From Pelecanus crispus (Eukaryota > Chordata > Aves > Pelecaniformes > Pelecanidae), in assembly GCF_030463565.1 (NCBI RefSeq), contig NC_134652.1, forward strand, positions 8,955,897 through 9,019,896: DNA of 64,000 nucleotides, read 5' to 3'. Both the position numbers and the translations under genes were made by a program. Of the stretch, positions 20,932 through 34,000 are shown piece by piece. The notes beneath the pieces are model-generated. The model was given only the letters and a program-made list of their open reading frames with translations. It ran no database searches and was not told the origin of the DNA. Numbering within the stretch: position 1 is the first letter of the stretch; every line of letters starts with the position of its first letter.

Positions 20932-23920
20932 AAGAGCGAGCACTAACCACTTGGAATGCAGTGTTGAGCACCAATGCTGACCACAAATAGTAACAAACCC
21001 AGTAATTATTTGGCAGAAATAAGCATAAAAAATAGCAGACTTATTAAAAATTAATTTTATAATGTGGCTTTTAAAATCAAAGCTTTAGCTCTACTATTTA
21101 AAACTTCATTGTTCAAATACAGCAAGCAGTGTAAAGTGGTAACATGTAATAAAGTGGGTTTAATGCAAATCAAGAACATTTTGTGTGGTTGTTCTCCCCC
21201 TCCTGCTGGCCACCCATTGCACCGCAGGGAGGATGGAGCTGTTCTGTCTCCTCCACGGCCTGTCTCCTGCCCAGGCTGGGTGGGATGGGGGGAGCACAGG
21301 AACAGCAGAACACGCACTTGGTGGTCTCTGCTTGAATATATTTGAGTTCCTAGTAATAAAAAAAAGAAAAAAAAAAAGAAAACTCAACTACTACTGAAAA
21401 CCTAGAGCAGGACAGCAGAGAAGAGGAATATTAAAATGCAGTAATAATCTATAATTTATGACCTGTCTCTAATTTCCTGAGGAACTCAGGTTAAACACAG
21501 TCTAGCTATTATCTCTGGAAGAGTGAGAGCAAACCGCTAACCCACAGGCTGGAAGCTCTCCATTTCTAATAGACTGCTCAGCAAGGGACTCATGAATGGA
21601 CGGACACCCTGCTTCCTCCTTGTAACAGGGAGGAAATAAACCACAAAGGTTGATATAATAAAATGTAAAATAATGCAAAATGTAGAAATAAATCCCTGGC
21701 AAATTGTATGCAAATGAATACAGAATGTTTCTCTGTGCCCCACATCCCTATTTGTCTGGTTTTTTCAGGTGACAAAATTGTCAGTTAGTGAAAAGCTGTT
21801 TGTGTTTATAATGTATTAAAAAACCACTAAGAAGCAACTTCATGCTCCCCCTAACACTGGCTGCAATGGAGAATTAGCTATACTCTTTTCCACTTTGGTA
21901 GGAATGTAAACAACTTCACAACAGATGTTCTTTATAAGGACAGAGCCTGCTATTTGCATTGTGATATCTCCGTTTGAGTCTTATATCCAAGATTTTGTTT
22001 AATTCCATCTGGAAAGGCTTCATTGGATCCCTTTGGGTTACAAAAGCAAAGATTACTCCTTCATGTTTTTAAATCTAAGTTTTCTATTGTCTTTGGTTAT
22101 AATCGCACAGCACCTGCTTTCTTTGCTGATCGGTAACTGTGCAGTTGTATAGGAATCCACATTGTTCTTCTGTAGTGTTTGAGAGTCTTAAATATATTTC
22201 AGTTGTCCCTTATTGGATCTAAGAGTCTATCCTAAAACTTTTTTACTCTGCTATTCTATAGTATTTAGATCAGCGACAAATCAGGCTCTCATTTTGAAAC
22301 ATTTATCAGAGCTCTTATTTTTCTTGGCATAATGGTAGTGACTTATCTGATGGAGAAAGAATTTTTCAGATATGGAGTGCATATCACAGTACAAAATACT
22401 GCCTTGGCTTTGCATTTTTGTAGCAAATTTTCTTAATTATTTGGCTGGAAAACTGCAGTTTGCATCACATCAATACTGGTTATCACTAAGTTGGCACCCA
22501 GTGGAAGCTACAAGAGAAACAGTGAAAAAATATTTTTTAGAATTTAATTGTTTGTATCTTCCAGTTATAAAAGAGATTGTTTTCTTTTATTTTGTATTAG
22601 CAGAAATGTAAATGAATTATCCATTATGTTGTAATGTCTTACAAGAAGATGGGTGCCATTAAATCTTCTGAATTTCTGAATTTCTGAATCTTCTGTCTGT
22701 TAAACATTTTGAGGACTGGGACTTCCATGCAAGAGATGTAATCTTGGACTGACATGCATTAAACAATCTGTTGAAAATACTTCATTTTAATCAATTAAGT
22801 ATGGTATGTTTCCTGTAACTGTGCAATGCCAGTATACTAGCTTATCTCTTTTTGTCACATAAATTCTATATTAATCATAGAAAAATCTTAATGGACACTG
22901 AAACTTAGAAAGTAATAACTTTACAATTAGTTCATCAAAATAAAAAAAAATCTTGGGTTTTTTTTTTCATTTCAGTTGATTCTCAGAAGTTCATATACAA
23001 TGCTGCTAAATTATTAGATGAGCAGCTCTCATTATTTATTCTAAAATATTTCAGGAGATTTTAAAATGTTTATGTTTGTTCTTTAAGGTCTATTTCTACT
23101 TGATGCTGCAATTGTAGGAAAAACAGTATGTGTAGATGACTGAAATGAAACTGCTGTATCGTCTTTATTCATAACAGGAGCATTATTTAGTGCTAGGTTG
23201 GATAACTGTTATACTTTTGCTGTATGCATTAAAGCGAAATGAGTTTCTCTGCTGAAAATAAGTTATCTCATGTGAAACCAAGAGTTGTCTATTACGCTTT
23301 CAGGCTTCTCTGCTAATAGTTTTCATAAGATTAATTTTACGGTTCCACCCATGTTCCTGCTTAAAATTGGAAGACTTGGATACATGCCCATGGCCTGAAT
23401 TAGGCAGCAGTAGAGATTATTCCACATTCCATGCCAGTGTCCAAACCGAGGAAGTACTCCCTATTTGAGGAAGGGCTATCTCAGTTTGACTAAAACATAT
23501 ATCCTGAACCTGAAAACCTGCTCTTAATGTAACTATTGAAACTGCATGGTCTCATAAAACCTCTCATCAAAATTGGGCCAGATGGTATTTTTTAGTGACA
23601 AACTGTTTTATAAGAAAGTTCCCAATTCTAGTTATTTATTCAGAAAAAGACTGTTGCCCTTACTGCGTCAAAATAATCTGAACAGCTTTCAGAATACTTC
23701 TTTCCTCCAGAATACTGTGGAAAAGGTATGTTTTAAAAGCTGCTTTGTAAAATCCAATCTAATAAACAGATCTCTGTAAAACTGTGCTCTCTATTTTCTG
23801 TACAGCCCTTTGTGGGCAGAGAAACATTTAACGAAGACTTAACAATGATAAATAACACTATATAAACTTAACTGCCTGTTGATACAGATGTTATGCTGTG
23901 ATTTCATCTTTTTTAAAGAC

Positions 23921-23942
23921 AAAAAAAAAAAAAAAAGAGAGA
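23921..23942. repeat. A tract followed by GA run
   Basis: Sixteen consecutive A followed by GAGAGA. A simple low-complexity tract with no flanking retrotransposon recognised. Confidence 0.85.
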
Positions 23943-25334
23943 GAACCTATAGTTGTGCTTCTATCCCTTCCATATTCCTTCCCAATGATACTTCTGGGAG
24001 ATTAGCTATCTTTAATCCTGAAATTTTCAAAGGCTTCATGGCACACATCTGCATACATATGCCAGGACTCAGGACATAGGCAGGATAATAAAAGCATTAA
24101 ATTCAAGTAAGGTAGAAAATCACAGCTGCGGTAAGCATGTATTATCAATTGTGCCACATTCATAAATTAATAATTTGCATTGTATTACAGTGACTTCTTT
24201 TCAGAAGCATTAAACATGTCTATTCACAGATTGTGTGAAAAGTATGCAAATAATTCTTGTGGGTTTGTCTCTTTACAGCTTGTCTTTTTAAAAGAAGATA
24301 ACAGAAGGAAAGTGAATTAGAATAAATAGCAAAAATGTTGCTTCCTTTAAAATAATTACATTTTTTTCTATTTTGAGAATTAAATCAGAATATTTAAAAT
24401 ACCCTCAGTAAGTCAGTTCTTTGAATACAAAATGAATACCCATAGTTGAGGCTGCAGAGTTTATAGAAGTGAATAACACACAGTGTTTTCATATGTGTTT
24501 TCACATGTTATGTCCTGTTCCTCTTTCTTTTTTAAAAAAATCATATCATAACTATGCTGCTGTTGATGGCATTTTTGACCCTCCTCTTCTATTGCTAAAA
24601 GAAATATACATAGCTTAAGTGCCAGTTTAGAAGCAATTGTTGTTGATTGTGAATGCTGTTAGAACTACCAGTACTGCAAAAAGAAAAAAAAAAAAAAAAA
24701 AGAAGAGAGAAGTTCTTTAATCAAAGAACTTAATGATGAAGAGCCTGATACACACACGTGTTTATATTTGTAATCTTTATTTATAGGAATAATCCAGTAG
24801 GACATAACTGAATAGATGACATAAGAATCATAGGCATGGAGGGCTGAAAAGCTTAGCAGAGGATTGTCTGTTTTAACTGTACAGTTAGGACAGAAAAAGC
24901 ACACTGGGGGCTGCCTGACTCATGGGGACAGGGAACTGCTGCATGGGCAGAGCTTTTCAGGAAGACCTGGCAGATTGCTCTCCTGCCTGGTTCCCCCTGT
25001 CCTGTGTTTATTATCTAAAGTAAACACACCCAATTCCTCCATCCTTTCTGCATCAGTCACATTTTCTTAGCCTCTTGTCTTTGTTTCTTTCCCCATATTC
25101 TCCATCTTTGGTGTTCTTGGATCCTTTTCTGCTAGGCAACTTCTTGGCCAGACATTCCTTATCCTGCATGTGTGCATTAGATTTATTGTCATTAAATGTA
25201 CCGTGTTGCTCTTGCCCTTGGTGAACATCCCACACAATCTTCCCGATTTGTCATGGTATTCTGAATTCTGATTCTTTCCTCCAGAGCACTCTCTCTTCCC
25301 CTTCTCCAGCCTCTGTCCCCTCCTCAATACTATA

Positions 25335-26335
25335 CATTGAGTTGTGCACATTTTATAAGTACACTCTCTATTCCATCTTCCAAAATGTTAAAAACACTGA
25401 ATAGAATTGCACCTGCCTCAGACTTCTGTGGGTTCCCTTTTGTGAGGTCCGGAAGAGTCAATAATTGAAAACTACTCACTGAGAGCAAGATTTCAATCAG
25501 CTATGCACCCTGGTAATAGTGAGGACTGTAGACCATACGGAAGACCAGGATCATGGTTATGCTGGTTCAGACCAAAGGAGTACCTAGCCTCACTGTGACA
25601 ATGGCCAGCAGTAGAAGACTAAGGAATGTACGAAGAAAATAGGTATGAGATGACTCCTCCCCCGGTGTGACCTTCTCCTTTTGCAACAATTTGGATTTAG
25701 AAAATAGTTTACTTATAAGAACATAAGACAGTGTGAAAATCCAGTGTCGGTGTCAAAATCCTTTATCAAAGTCAAGGTACAACACATTTACTGCTTCACT
25801 TCCATCCTTCTGGCCAGCTGCGGCATCAGGGAAGTAAGTTAAATAGCGTGACATGATCATGTGTGACAAATCAGGGTTGACTGCTGTTTTATATTTGTTT
25901 ATTTTTCTTCCACGTATCTGCATTTTAATTGTTTAATAATTTGTCCTAGTACCTTTCTTAAAACTTAATCTGTCTGGTGTAAAATTCTGCTGACGAATAA
26001 AGACAAACATTGAGTTTAGCCTGACATATTTCTCTGGGAACTTCCAAACCCTCTGTGAATTCTTTAAGACAGGCTCTAGCAATTCAGAAATATCTTTGAA
26101 TGGTTCCTGCAAATATGTAAGCTGAAAAGGATGAGGTCCTATCAGCATGAACACACCTAAATATTTAGTAAATTCTTTCTGTATTGTGTCCAATGCTCCA
26201 TACTCCTTGTTGAAGTTAGTATAATTATGCATCAAGGCACAATTCACTTTTCTGGAGAGTGCTGAAAGAAATAAGGGATAGAAACATATCAGTGTTCTCA
26301 GTATCATACTCCACACCCTTTCCTAGTTCATAATG
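25335..26335 (-). mobile_element. CR1 LINE ORF2 fragment with a nested insertion
   Basis: Reverse-complement CR1 coding text runs left to right: 'CCATCTTCCAAAATGTTAAA' (the segment near the conserved CR1 text about not-yet-fixed distances), 'TCAATCAGCTATGCACCC', 'GTCAAGGTACAACACATTTA', 'AATCAGGGTTGACTGCTGTT', then 'GGATGAGGTCCTATCAGCAT'. In minus-strand sense an open frame at 25933-26316 still resembles the CR1 segment before the RT core: IGPHPF...L...ISELLEPVLKNS...W..P for the family's MGPDG.HP...L......I..PLS.IFE.SW..G.VP. About 190 bp near 25545-25735 does not fit CR1 and appears inserted. Edges are approximate. Confidence 0.85.
25545..25735. mobile_element. Insertion nested in CR1: old amniote interspersed repeat
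   Basis: CR1 similarity stops near 25545 and resumes near 25735. The inserted sequence contains 'GGTTCAGACCAAAGGAGTAC' and 'ACAATGGCCAGCAGTAGAAG', and ends with 'AAGAACATAAGA'. These match a motif I recall as repeated widely in reptile and bird genomes ('CAGACCAAAGGTCCATCTAG', 'ACAGTGGCCA'). I cannot name the family with certainty. Confidence 0.5.
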
Positions 26336-26649
26336 GATTTTCTCAGGAGTGTTATAAAAATATCAGCATGGCCAAGAATTTAGCTGAGTTGGCTTGCACA
26401 GTTAAACCAATTACAAAATGGTTATTCAGACACATTAGTAAAAGGGAGCACAGAAATAAGAAGTAAGGAAACATAGAATACCAGGAATGAAATTGAGATT
26501 AACTACAATCTAGGTATGATTGAAATAGGAAATTAATATTTCAGCTGGGATAATAGAGTGACACTTAGTAAAAAGGTGCTTGAGGGGATGAAGACAGAGC
26601 AATGGAAGTTTCTGTAAGTGAGCTATGAGCTAAAAGTAACCTACTTACT

Positions 26650-28080
26650 GTGATGAAATGGAGAGGGTTAAACAATACCTGTTTCAGGGCACTGAAAGAA
26701 TCTGCAAATGCAGCTGCTGGTTTGCACAGAATGCATTTGCAAGGATTTTATGTGTATCTGTTCAATTCAGGGCTAGCTCAATACAAATAAAGAATAATAA
26801 AGTTATTCTCTGTATTCAAAAAAGGGAAAAAAGGTGGTCAAATAAAATGTGGTAGTTTGACCTCAACACTATGCAAGGTCCTAGAGTAGATTTTGAAGAA
26901 AAAAATTATCAAGAACCTGGAGGTAAATGGAAAGTGGGAAAAACTACAATATGGTTTTATCAAGAGCAGATCATATCAGTCTAACTTAATATCTTTCTTG
27001 ATAAGTTAATTGTCCCAGAGAAGATTAATGCAGTAGACCTAATCTACCTTGATCGAAATAAGGCATTATATTGTTCCTTGTGGGAAGTTATTTAAGGTGG
27101 AGAAGATAGGCTTTAATGCAAGAATTATAAGGTGGAAGAGGAACTGAGTAAAGGGTAAAGAGGGTTCTGTTAAAAATGGATATATCAAAATGAAAGGAGT
27201 TTGCTAGCAGAATTCCTCTAGGGCTGATCTTGGGACTGATTTAAGTAGTATTTTTGAACTTGGTAAAAGCAGGAGAATGGATATGGCATTAAGAGATGGC
27301 ACAAAATTGGAATATGACTAGCATATCAGAAAAAAATAAATGACCTTACGGAATGACAAAATGGAAACCTAATAGTACAGAAAGTAGAGGTGGGTGCTTG
27401 GGGACTAATACCATGTTCTTTTAGTATAAGCTGGTGTCTTGATAACTGCTGGCGATAGTAAGGGAAGAGGTTTAATGCATGAGTTGGTTGTATGGTGACT
27501 GTGAGCCATCATTATCTCATGGCCTGAAGCAGTCTCAGGGTATATTAGATGAAGGATTTTCAGTGAAGACAATAAAGTGTTAATATTGCTTTGCAAGGCA
27601 TTGGTAAGACAACTCTCCGAATATTGTTTACAGTTCTCATGACCCACATTGATTCACAGCAGGTGCAGAGTGGGATGGTTAGGGGAAAGGAGTACCTATT
27701 TTCTCAGCTGAGATGAAAATAGCTTATACGGCAAAACAAAGCTTGAAAGGGCATATGGTTATATCTTTATAAGCATGTGTGGGGGTAGACGTGAGGGAAA
27801 AAGGCTTTTATGTTAAAGGATAACACTATTTCAAGATCAGATACATACAAACAATTATGAATAAATGGGAAATTTAAAAGAAGGCTCTTGGCAATTTGTG
27901 CAAAGCTCTGGAACTGCTTTCCAGACAAGGTCAGGGAGGCAGGGACCTGAACTACTTCCAGATGGAAATGTATAAATTAATGAAAGGGTACGTGTGACAT
28001 GGTGAAGTGATCATGAGTCAGAATATAGAGTTTGTGATACAAAGCTTTGGATACTTACTGACATTGCTGGAGAAGTTTAA
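26650..28080 (+). mobile_element. Decayed CR1-type LINE with RT remnants
   Basis: Plus-strand remnants of a reverse transcriptase appear in the expected order. At 27030-27065 the reading AVDLIYLDRNKA corresponds to the CR1 motif AVDxxYLDFSKAFD. At 27209-27241 RIPLGLILGLI corresponds to G(V/I)PQGSVLGP. Further right, 'GGCATTGGTAAGACAACTCT' and 'CAAAGCTCTGGAACTGCTTT' match typical CR1 3' sequence. The frame is broken by stops and indels and the catalytic motifs are degraded, so it is inactive. The style is closer to the older CR1/L3-type elements than to young chicken CR1. Edges are approximate. Confidence 0.82.
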
Positions 28081-31000
28081 CAGGAAACTTGTTTGTGTAC
28101 TTACGCAGTCCTTAAACAGAAATGTTTTAAACTGGTCCATGTGACAGTTCTATTCTTCTGCACACACCATAACTTTTCTGCTCCTTCTTGGAGCCTAGTA
28201 AAGGAGAATGGGACTGCCCTTTCTTAAATGATAAGATTGACAGCAGGTAGAAATGGGGCAGTTGGTTAGGATTTCAGGTGTTAAGTGGATATAACTTGCT
28301 TATATGCTCAGGGTTAAATTGATCACCTGACTGAGATCAGGCAGTAATTTTTCTCTAAGTAATATTGGCTGGGGTTAGGGAGGATATTGTTGTCCTCTCT
28401 AACATAAACTGTCTGGAATGGGATGTGCGCTTTTACCTTGTGAAGTACCTGCTCTTGTAGAATGCTAAGATGTGGCTGGTCAGGAAATCTCATGACTTTA
28501 GTATCTTCTACTCTCCTCTGACACACTGGTGGTTTTCAGTCTTTTATTTGCCTGAGGTACAAGGGTGTGTAACTATAATGTAGGACATTACGTCAGTATG
28601 CTACAAGACTTGATTTAATGTTTGCTTTTTCAGATCTTTCAAGAGTTTCCTCTGAATAAGAAAACCTTACTTTTTTTGAGGTAGCATTGACCTGAACAAG
28701 AGGCAGTCAAGGATACTTCATGCATATTGGTAAGTTTTGAAAAAGAAAAGGTTGATCATTTTTGTGGACCAGATATTCCTGAGACCTTATAGCAGAAAAA
28801 GTCCTTTAATTGATTATTCTATCTCAAAGCCTTTTAAAAACTATTTAGAGGATATCATATGTTGTTAACTGGGATTCTCAAGGCTTTTTAGCTTAGGTAT
28901 TCCACTAACACGCTTACAGATGCCTCATCTTATTACTAAATGACTGAGGTTCTTCAGACTTTATAAAATCCATTTTATAGCAACTACAGACATGTTGGTT
29001 TTCCTCCTGATTTGGTTTCTTGACTACTACTACTACCTGAAAAGAAATACTTGAAAAGTGAAAGTGATAGTGCTTTATCTCATTAAATGTTTAAGGAGTC
29101 TATGGCAATTAGGCTCTTAACTCATCTGTCATTGTTAAGTGGATACAGCTAGATGGGATGTGAATGTGCTGTATTTATAATGCTTAGTTCTAAAGATTGC
29201 TTTTTACACAAGTATGCATCCTCAGACTAGAGGCCACAAAGGATGTAATGGTGTTAAAAGTCCACTACGTAATTCAGTGCGAATTATTGACGTACCTGTG
29301 CTTGTAGTGGCTATGCTGACATCTTTCCTGCCACTAATAAAAACAAGATACTTGGTTTATCTCTGTATTGTTTCTTGAATTCTGAATAAGTGTACTCTGA
29401 AATTGTGCAGTTTATTTCTCGTATCAATGTATCAGTTCTATGACGTGGTTTATCTCCTGTAATCCAGGAAGTTGGAGTTTGAAAGTTTTTCTTAAAGCAT
29501 GGGTTACTAAGTGGCAGTATAATCTACTGCTATTCAGTGTGTCCCTCTCCTTACATATCTTGTCAGAGAAATAAAATAGCAGATTCATAAGTCATGTCAA
29601 ATCTAGTCTGTATCCGTTTTCTTAAGTCCTATCTTGACACACTCGGATAAATTACCTTTCAGTGAAGAGATGGCCTGAAACATACATAGAAAATGAATGT
29701 CTCTAAACCTGCCAGTCCTCCAAAATCATGTGGCATTTGCTTTGAATTAAGCAATGCTTAGTTATCTGCTAGTGATGCAAACAGCAAAATCACCAAGTGA
29801 GTTTTTCGTTGTTCTTCATATCATTCTCTGTGGAGTCCAGTGTTACAAGCCATGGAACCTTTTAAGAAATAGTCGGCAGCTGCATGGCATACGTAACTTT
29901 TTAAATCCAAACCCCTCATAGATGGAGAATAGTTACTCCCACGCTGCTCAGTCCCTTTTGGCTGCCATCTGGAACAGCAATAAAATAAAGCTAACTCTTT
30001 TTATTATCATCTTAGGTACATAAATCTAGCTGAAAATAGCTTTTTTTCTAATAAATTGTGTAATTAAATTTAAGCTGAAAAGGTTCTGCTGAGTCATTTT
30101 AAGTGTACTCATTTTAAGTTTTGGTTAGAAATACAGGATTTTTGAAGCTGATTCTGTCAGATTGTTTTCATTTTAGCATTTTAGATAGCATAATACTCCT
30201 CTCCTACCCTCCCTCCCCTTATTATTGCTGTCTTAAGTTACTGTTATCCGGCATTTATTTTCCTTTTATGTCACAGGAAAACTTTGATATGTAAATCAGG
30301 ACTTGGGAACCCTTTAGGTTCCTGATATCAAAAAAAGTTCTCCTGCTAAACAGTTGCCAGTATCTGTTGGCAGAAAGTTAGTTACCTTCTTGTCCTTTTA
30401 CTTGTGTGCTGCACATGTGTTCCAGATCACTTCAGCCGGAGTAGCTAAGTGTCTAGCCATCTCCTTTCAAGGTCCCTGTTGGAAGCCAGAGCAGGGCTGA
30501 ATTTATATTTACAAGTCCACCCACAATACAGAAAGTGAACTCAACTATGTATAACTGAAGAGGAGTCAGTATAATATATTGGTGTTCATTTTATTGCCAA
30601 GATATTGTGTTTCCCTGCAAAAGTGTTGGATTGAGATCTTGAAATGTGGTAAGAATACAGTGATTTGGGTTGAGGAAGAGGCAAAGGAGAAAGGCTGATC
30701 TCTCTGAAAGGCCTTTATTTTTAGGAGTTCTCAGAGCATGTTGTGGCAGCAGTATTGTAGAGGCTAGAGTATTTGTCCAGGACAGGAAAGCTCTGATTCT
30801 GTTCTATCGCAGCACTAGGGAATTAAAAATCTTACTTTCCTAGCATATTCCCAGGCACCTCTTTCAGATGGGGACATTGAACAGCAAATTGTGCAAGAGT
30901 TATGGGGGGAGAACAAGAAGAAGCAAGGTGCAGTGAAATGTGGTATGTTAATGATCATGATACTGTGCTTCCAGGACTGTTTTTATCTGACAGCTGTGCA

Positions 31001-34000
31001 AAATGTAACTAGAGTCTTCAGAATGCTTCTTTCACTTTTACATATTGAAGCCTGACGTATGTTCTTAGTTCATTATAGGCCAGGCTTGTCTTTTGTGTAG
31101 TATCACAATTGAATGAGATGGGACATAGCCCATTTCTTAAAACCGTTTGTCATATGGATACCTTGGGGAGAGATTTAAGAGCGTGAGTTTGGTATTCAGT
31201 AGACCAGATTATCTTCCAAAATCTGGCATAAATTTTCATTCTTTCCCTTAGATATTAATTCAGTAACAGTATTAGTCTGAATATATATTCCTACTTAAAA
31301 TGTAATTCTCACTTTTAACCCTAGAGACATTTACAAACCCAGGCTTCTAACAGATTCCAACTGTATAGGGGGGAGGAATATATTCTTTTATTTTCTTTCT
31401 CAAGGAGACTTAATGTTCTGATTGTCATCTTATTTTATAGTACTGGATTCCATTTGGGCCAAATATACCTCTGGTACTCTGAAACAGGAGTCAGAAGTAA
31501 TTGCTGTATGCTGTTTCCTCTGAATCACTGGCAAATTATGGGTATAGAGAAATGGCTAGTATTTGGAAGGAAGAGAAGGGAGAGGATTTTTGAGCGTGGT
31601 TTCTAAAAAGCGCTAAGATTGTGAGTGTTAACAGGGAAGTATTGGAGTAGGACTTCAATTGGGAGAGAGCATTTGAAGAGAAACTATAGCCCTTTTGAAC
31701 CAGGATCAGGGTGCGCACTTCAAACAAAGCAGAACGGTATTAAAACCAAAGTGTATTTTAGTAGTTCAGGCAGATGTTGTGGCCATTTTATGTGTTCACC
31801 CTAGCAATACTTGTAGGCTTTGCCTAAACACAGGTCTATTATATATGCCTGTATTTTCTTAGACTAAGCTCTGGAGTCTATACAAACAGATTTTGAGGAT
31901 ATTGGACATTTCTCCAGGTTTTCTAGACATCTGGTGGTCTTGTCAGTGCCTTGTATAAGCTTCTACATATCTGTACAGATAGGATAAATGGTCCCTGCAC
32001 AGGAATACATTGCATGGCAAGCCCAAGGTCAGATTTATTTCATAAGAGCTGCATTTGCGCAGCATAGGAATAGAGACTCTTGTCTTGTGAATCTCACACA
32101 GAAATGTGGCAACCCTGCCTTGGTAAAGTGGTTTGCAATGTAACACCTGGTTCTTTCTTGTCTTTAAGATTTTAGACTTCCCCGGGAAACCCGACTTTTC
32201 TCTAATCATTACAGAAATAAACACATTATTGAGTGGCTTTAAAGTACAGTAAACTCAATTCAGCAACCAAGTGCTTTATTTTAGAAATAGTTTTATTTCA
32301 GAGGGGAAGCTGTCTTCCAAATTTTCCCTTTTATTTTTTTTTTTTAAAAGTACCATTTAAATGTTTAAACAAAAAAACCTTGTGCAGATAGCTTTGATGG
32401 TCCAGTCACATAAATATTCAAACCACGAACACCAGTCTATTAGTTCTTTATCACAAAGCTCAAAGTAGGACCTTGTTGGCCCTCAACCACTGGAAGATTT
32501 CTGTTTGGGTATGTTCCAAACTTACTGCCCAAGTCTGGGCTAGCATTGCAAATCATGTTCAGGAAGGTAACCAGGGAGCCTGCATCAGTTTGCCCTCTCT
32601 GTCTGACCAGTACTTGTCAGCTTGGCCATGAAGTAGACAGGTGGATATATTTAGGTCTCCCTGTAACGTATGCATGTGCTGGTTAGCATCTTTCTGTCTT
32701 GGGATGTCACAAGATTTTGGACACCAACATCTTGGCAGGATTCAGAACTGTAACTAAGTTCAAGTCTTTTTACTGATCCCTTCAGCCATTCTGTTTCACC
32801 TTCAGTTTAGGATTTATTTACTCAGGACTCCTGCTAGTTGAACATTTTTAAGTGATACTTTCAAGGGAGCTAAACAGACTGAGGGAAACTTCTGTGTGCT
32901 TGACACTTCTTTTAAACATTTTTAGTTAATATTCATCAACTGGGACATTCCACATAAAGTGGAAATCTAACAGAAAGAGCACTTGCGGTTATTGGTGGAA
33001 ATCTTGCAGGAAGAACACTTTTGATTATTCCTCTAGGGGGAAAAAAATACTACTTTATCTTCCTCTAGGGATTTTTTTTTTTTTTTTTTACATGGGATAA
33101 AAGATGATTGAAAAATTAAGTTAATTTTTTTTCACTTTTTAAAAAGTTCTAAACCTCAATTTTAAATTAATATTGACTGGGCAGTCAACACGTTTTCAGC
33201 TTTCCTTCAATACAGTGTCTCTGTGCTGAAGTGAGCTATTTCAGATGTCTGAAAAAGTATTGCTTAATGCCTATAAGCACTGTAAAAAAATCAATAACTT
33301 TGAAATTTGTGCTATTTGTACTTCAAGTTTGGCATATCACTTTAATTCAGTCCGTTTACAGTAGAGTAAAAGTGGGTATGGACAATTGTCACAAAGCACA
33401 TAAATGTGTTGAAAAATATTCCTTTAACTTGTAGAAGGAATATAATCTTGATGTTTGCAATATTAACTGTATCTTTATTGAAGCAATAAAAGGGCAAATT
33501 CAAAATATCATAGGAAATGGCACAGTTTTGGTGGTTACATATAACCTGCAGATAGTGATCACAATCATACTAAAATAATTTTTTTTCATACTGAAAATAG
33601 TTTAAGAATTTATAAAACATATCATTAATGAAGAAAAAACACATTTTTGAGATATTTTAGGTGGGCAAATGATTAGCAAAGCAGGGCTGTCCATAACATG
33701 AGCTTTTAGTATTAAGAGGAGCAATGCAAAAGAATTCCAAATTGTGTTTTGAGAAGAAAAAAGGAGGCTGAATTTGAGTGTTGTATTTTCAGCAAAGGCA
33801 GCTCTGAAGATCAGTTTTCATATTGCACAGGTGTCTGCGTCTTGAAGATTAAATTTATTCACTTTTGTTGTATAAATATATGGTCAACTCTAGGACTTTG
33901 ATCATCTGTCTGTGGAGTCTAGTGATAATGGGGTGATCCTAAGCATTTTCAACAAGTAAAATCTGAAGAAGTTTAAGCATCCAAATGTGAGAATTAAACT

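Larger units (their letters stand above)
18261..25330. other. Intergenic sequence, left part
   Basis: Between the divergent genes CCDC172 and GFRA1. AT-rich with no recognised gene; open frames are short and unfamiliar. It holds a T tract at 18398-18415, the (AT)n repeat at 20889-20931, a small GC-richer patch at about 21190-21310, and A tracts near 21360, 23921 and 24684. Enhancers for GFRA1 could lie here but cannot be told from sequence alone. Confidence 0.6.
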
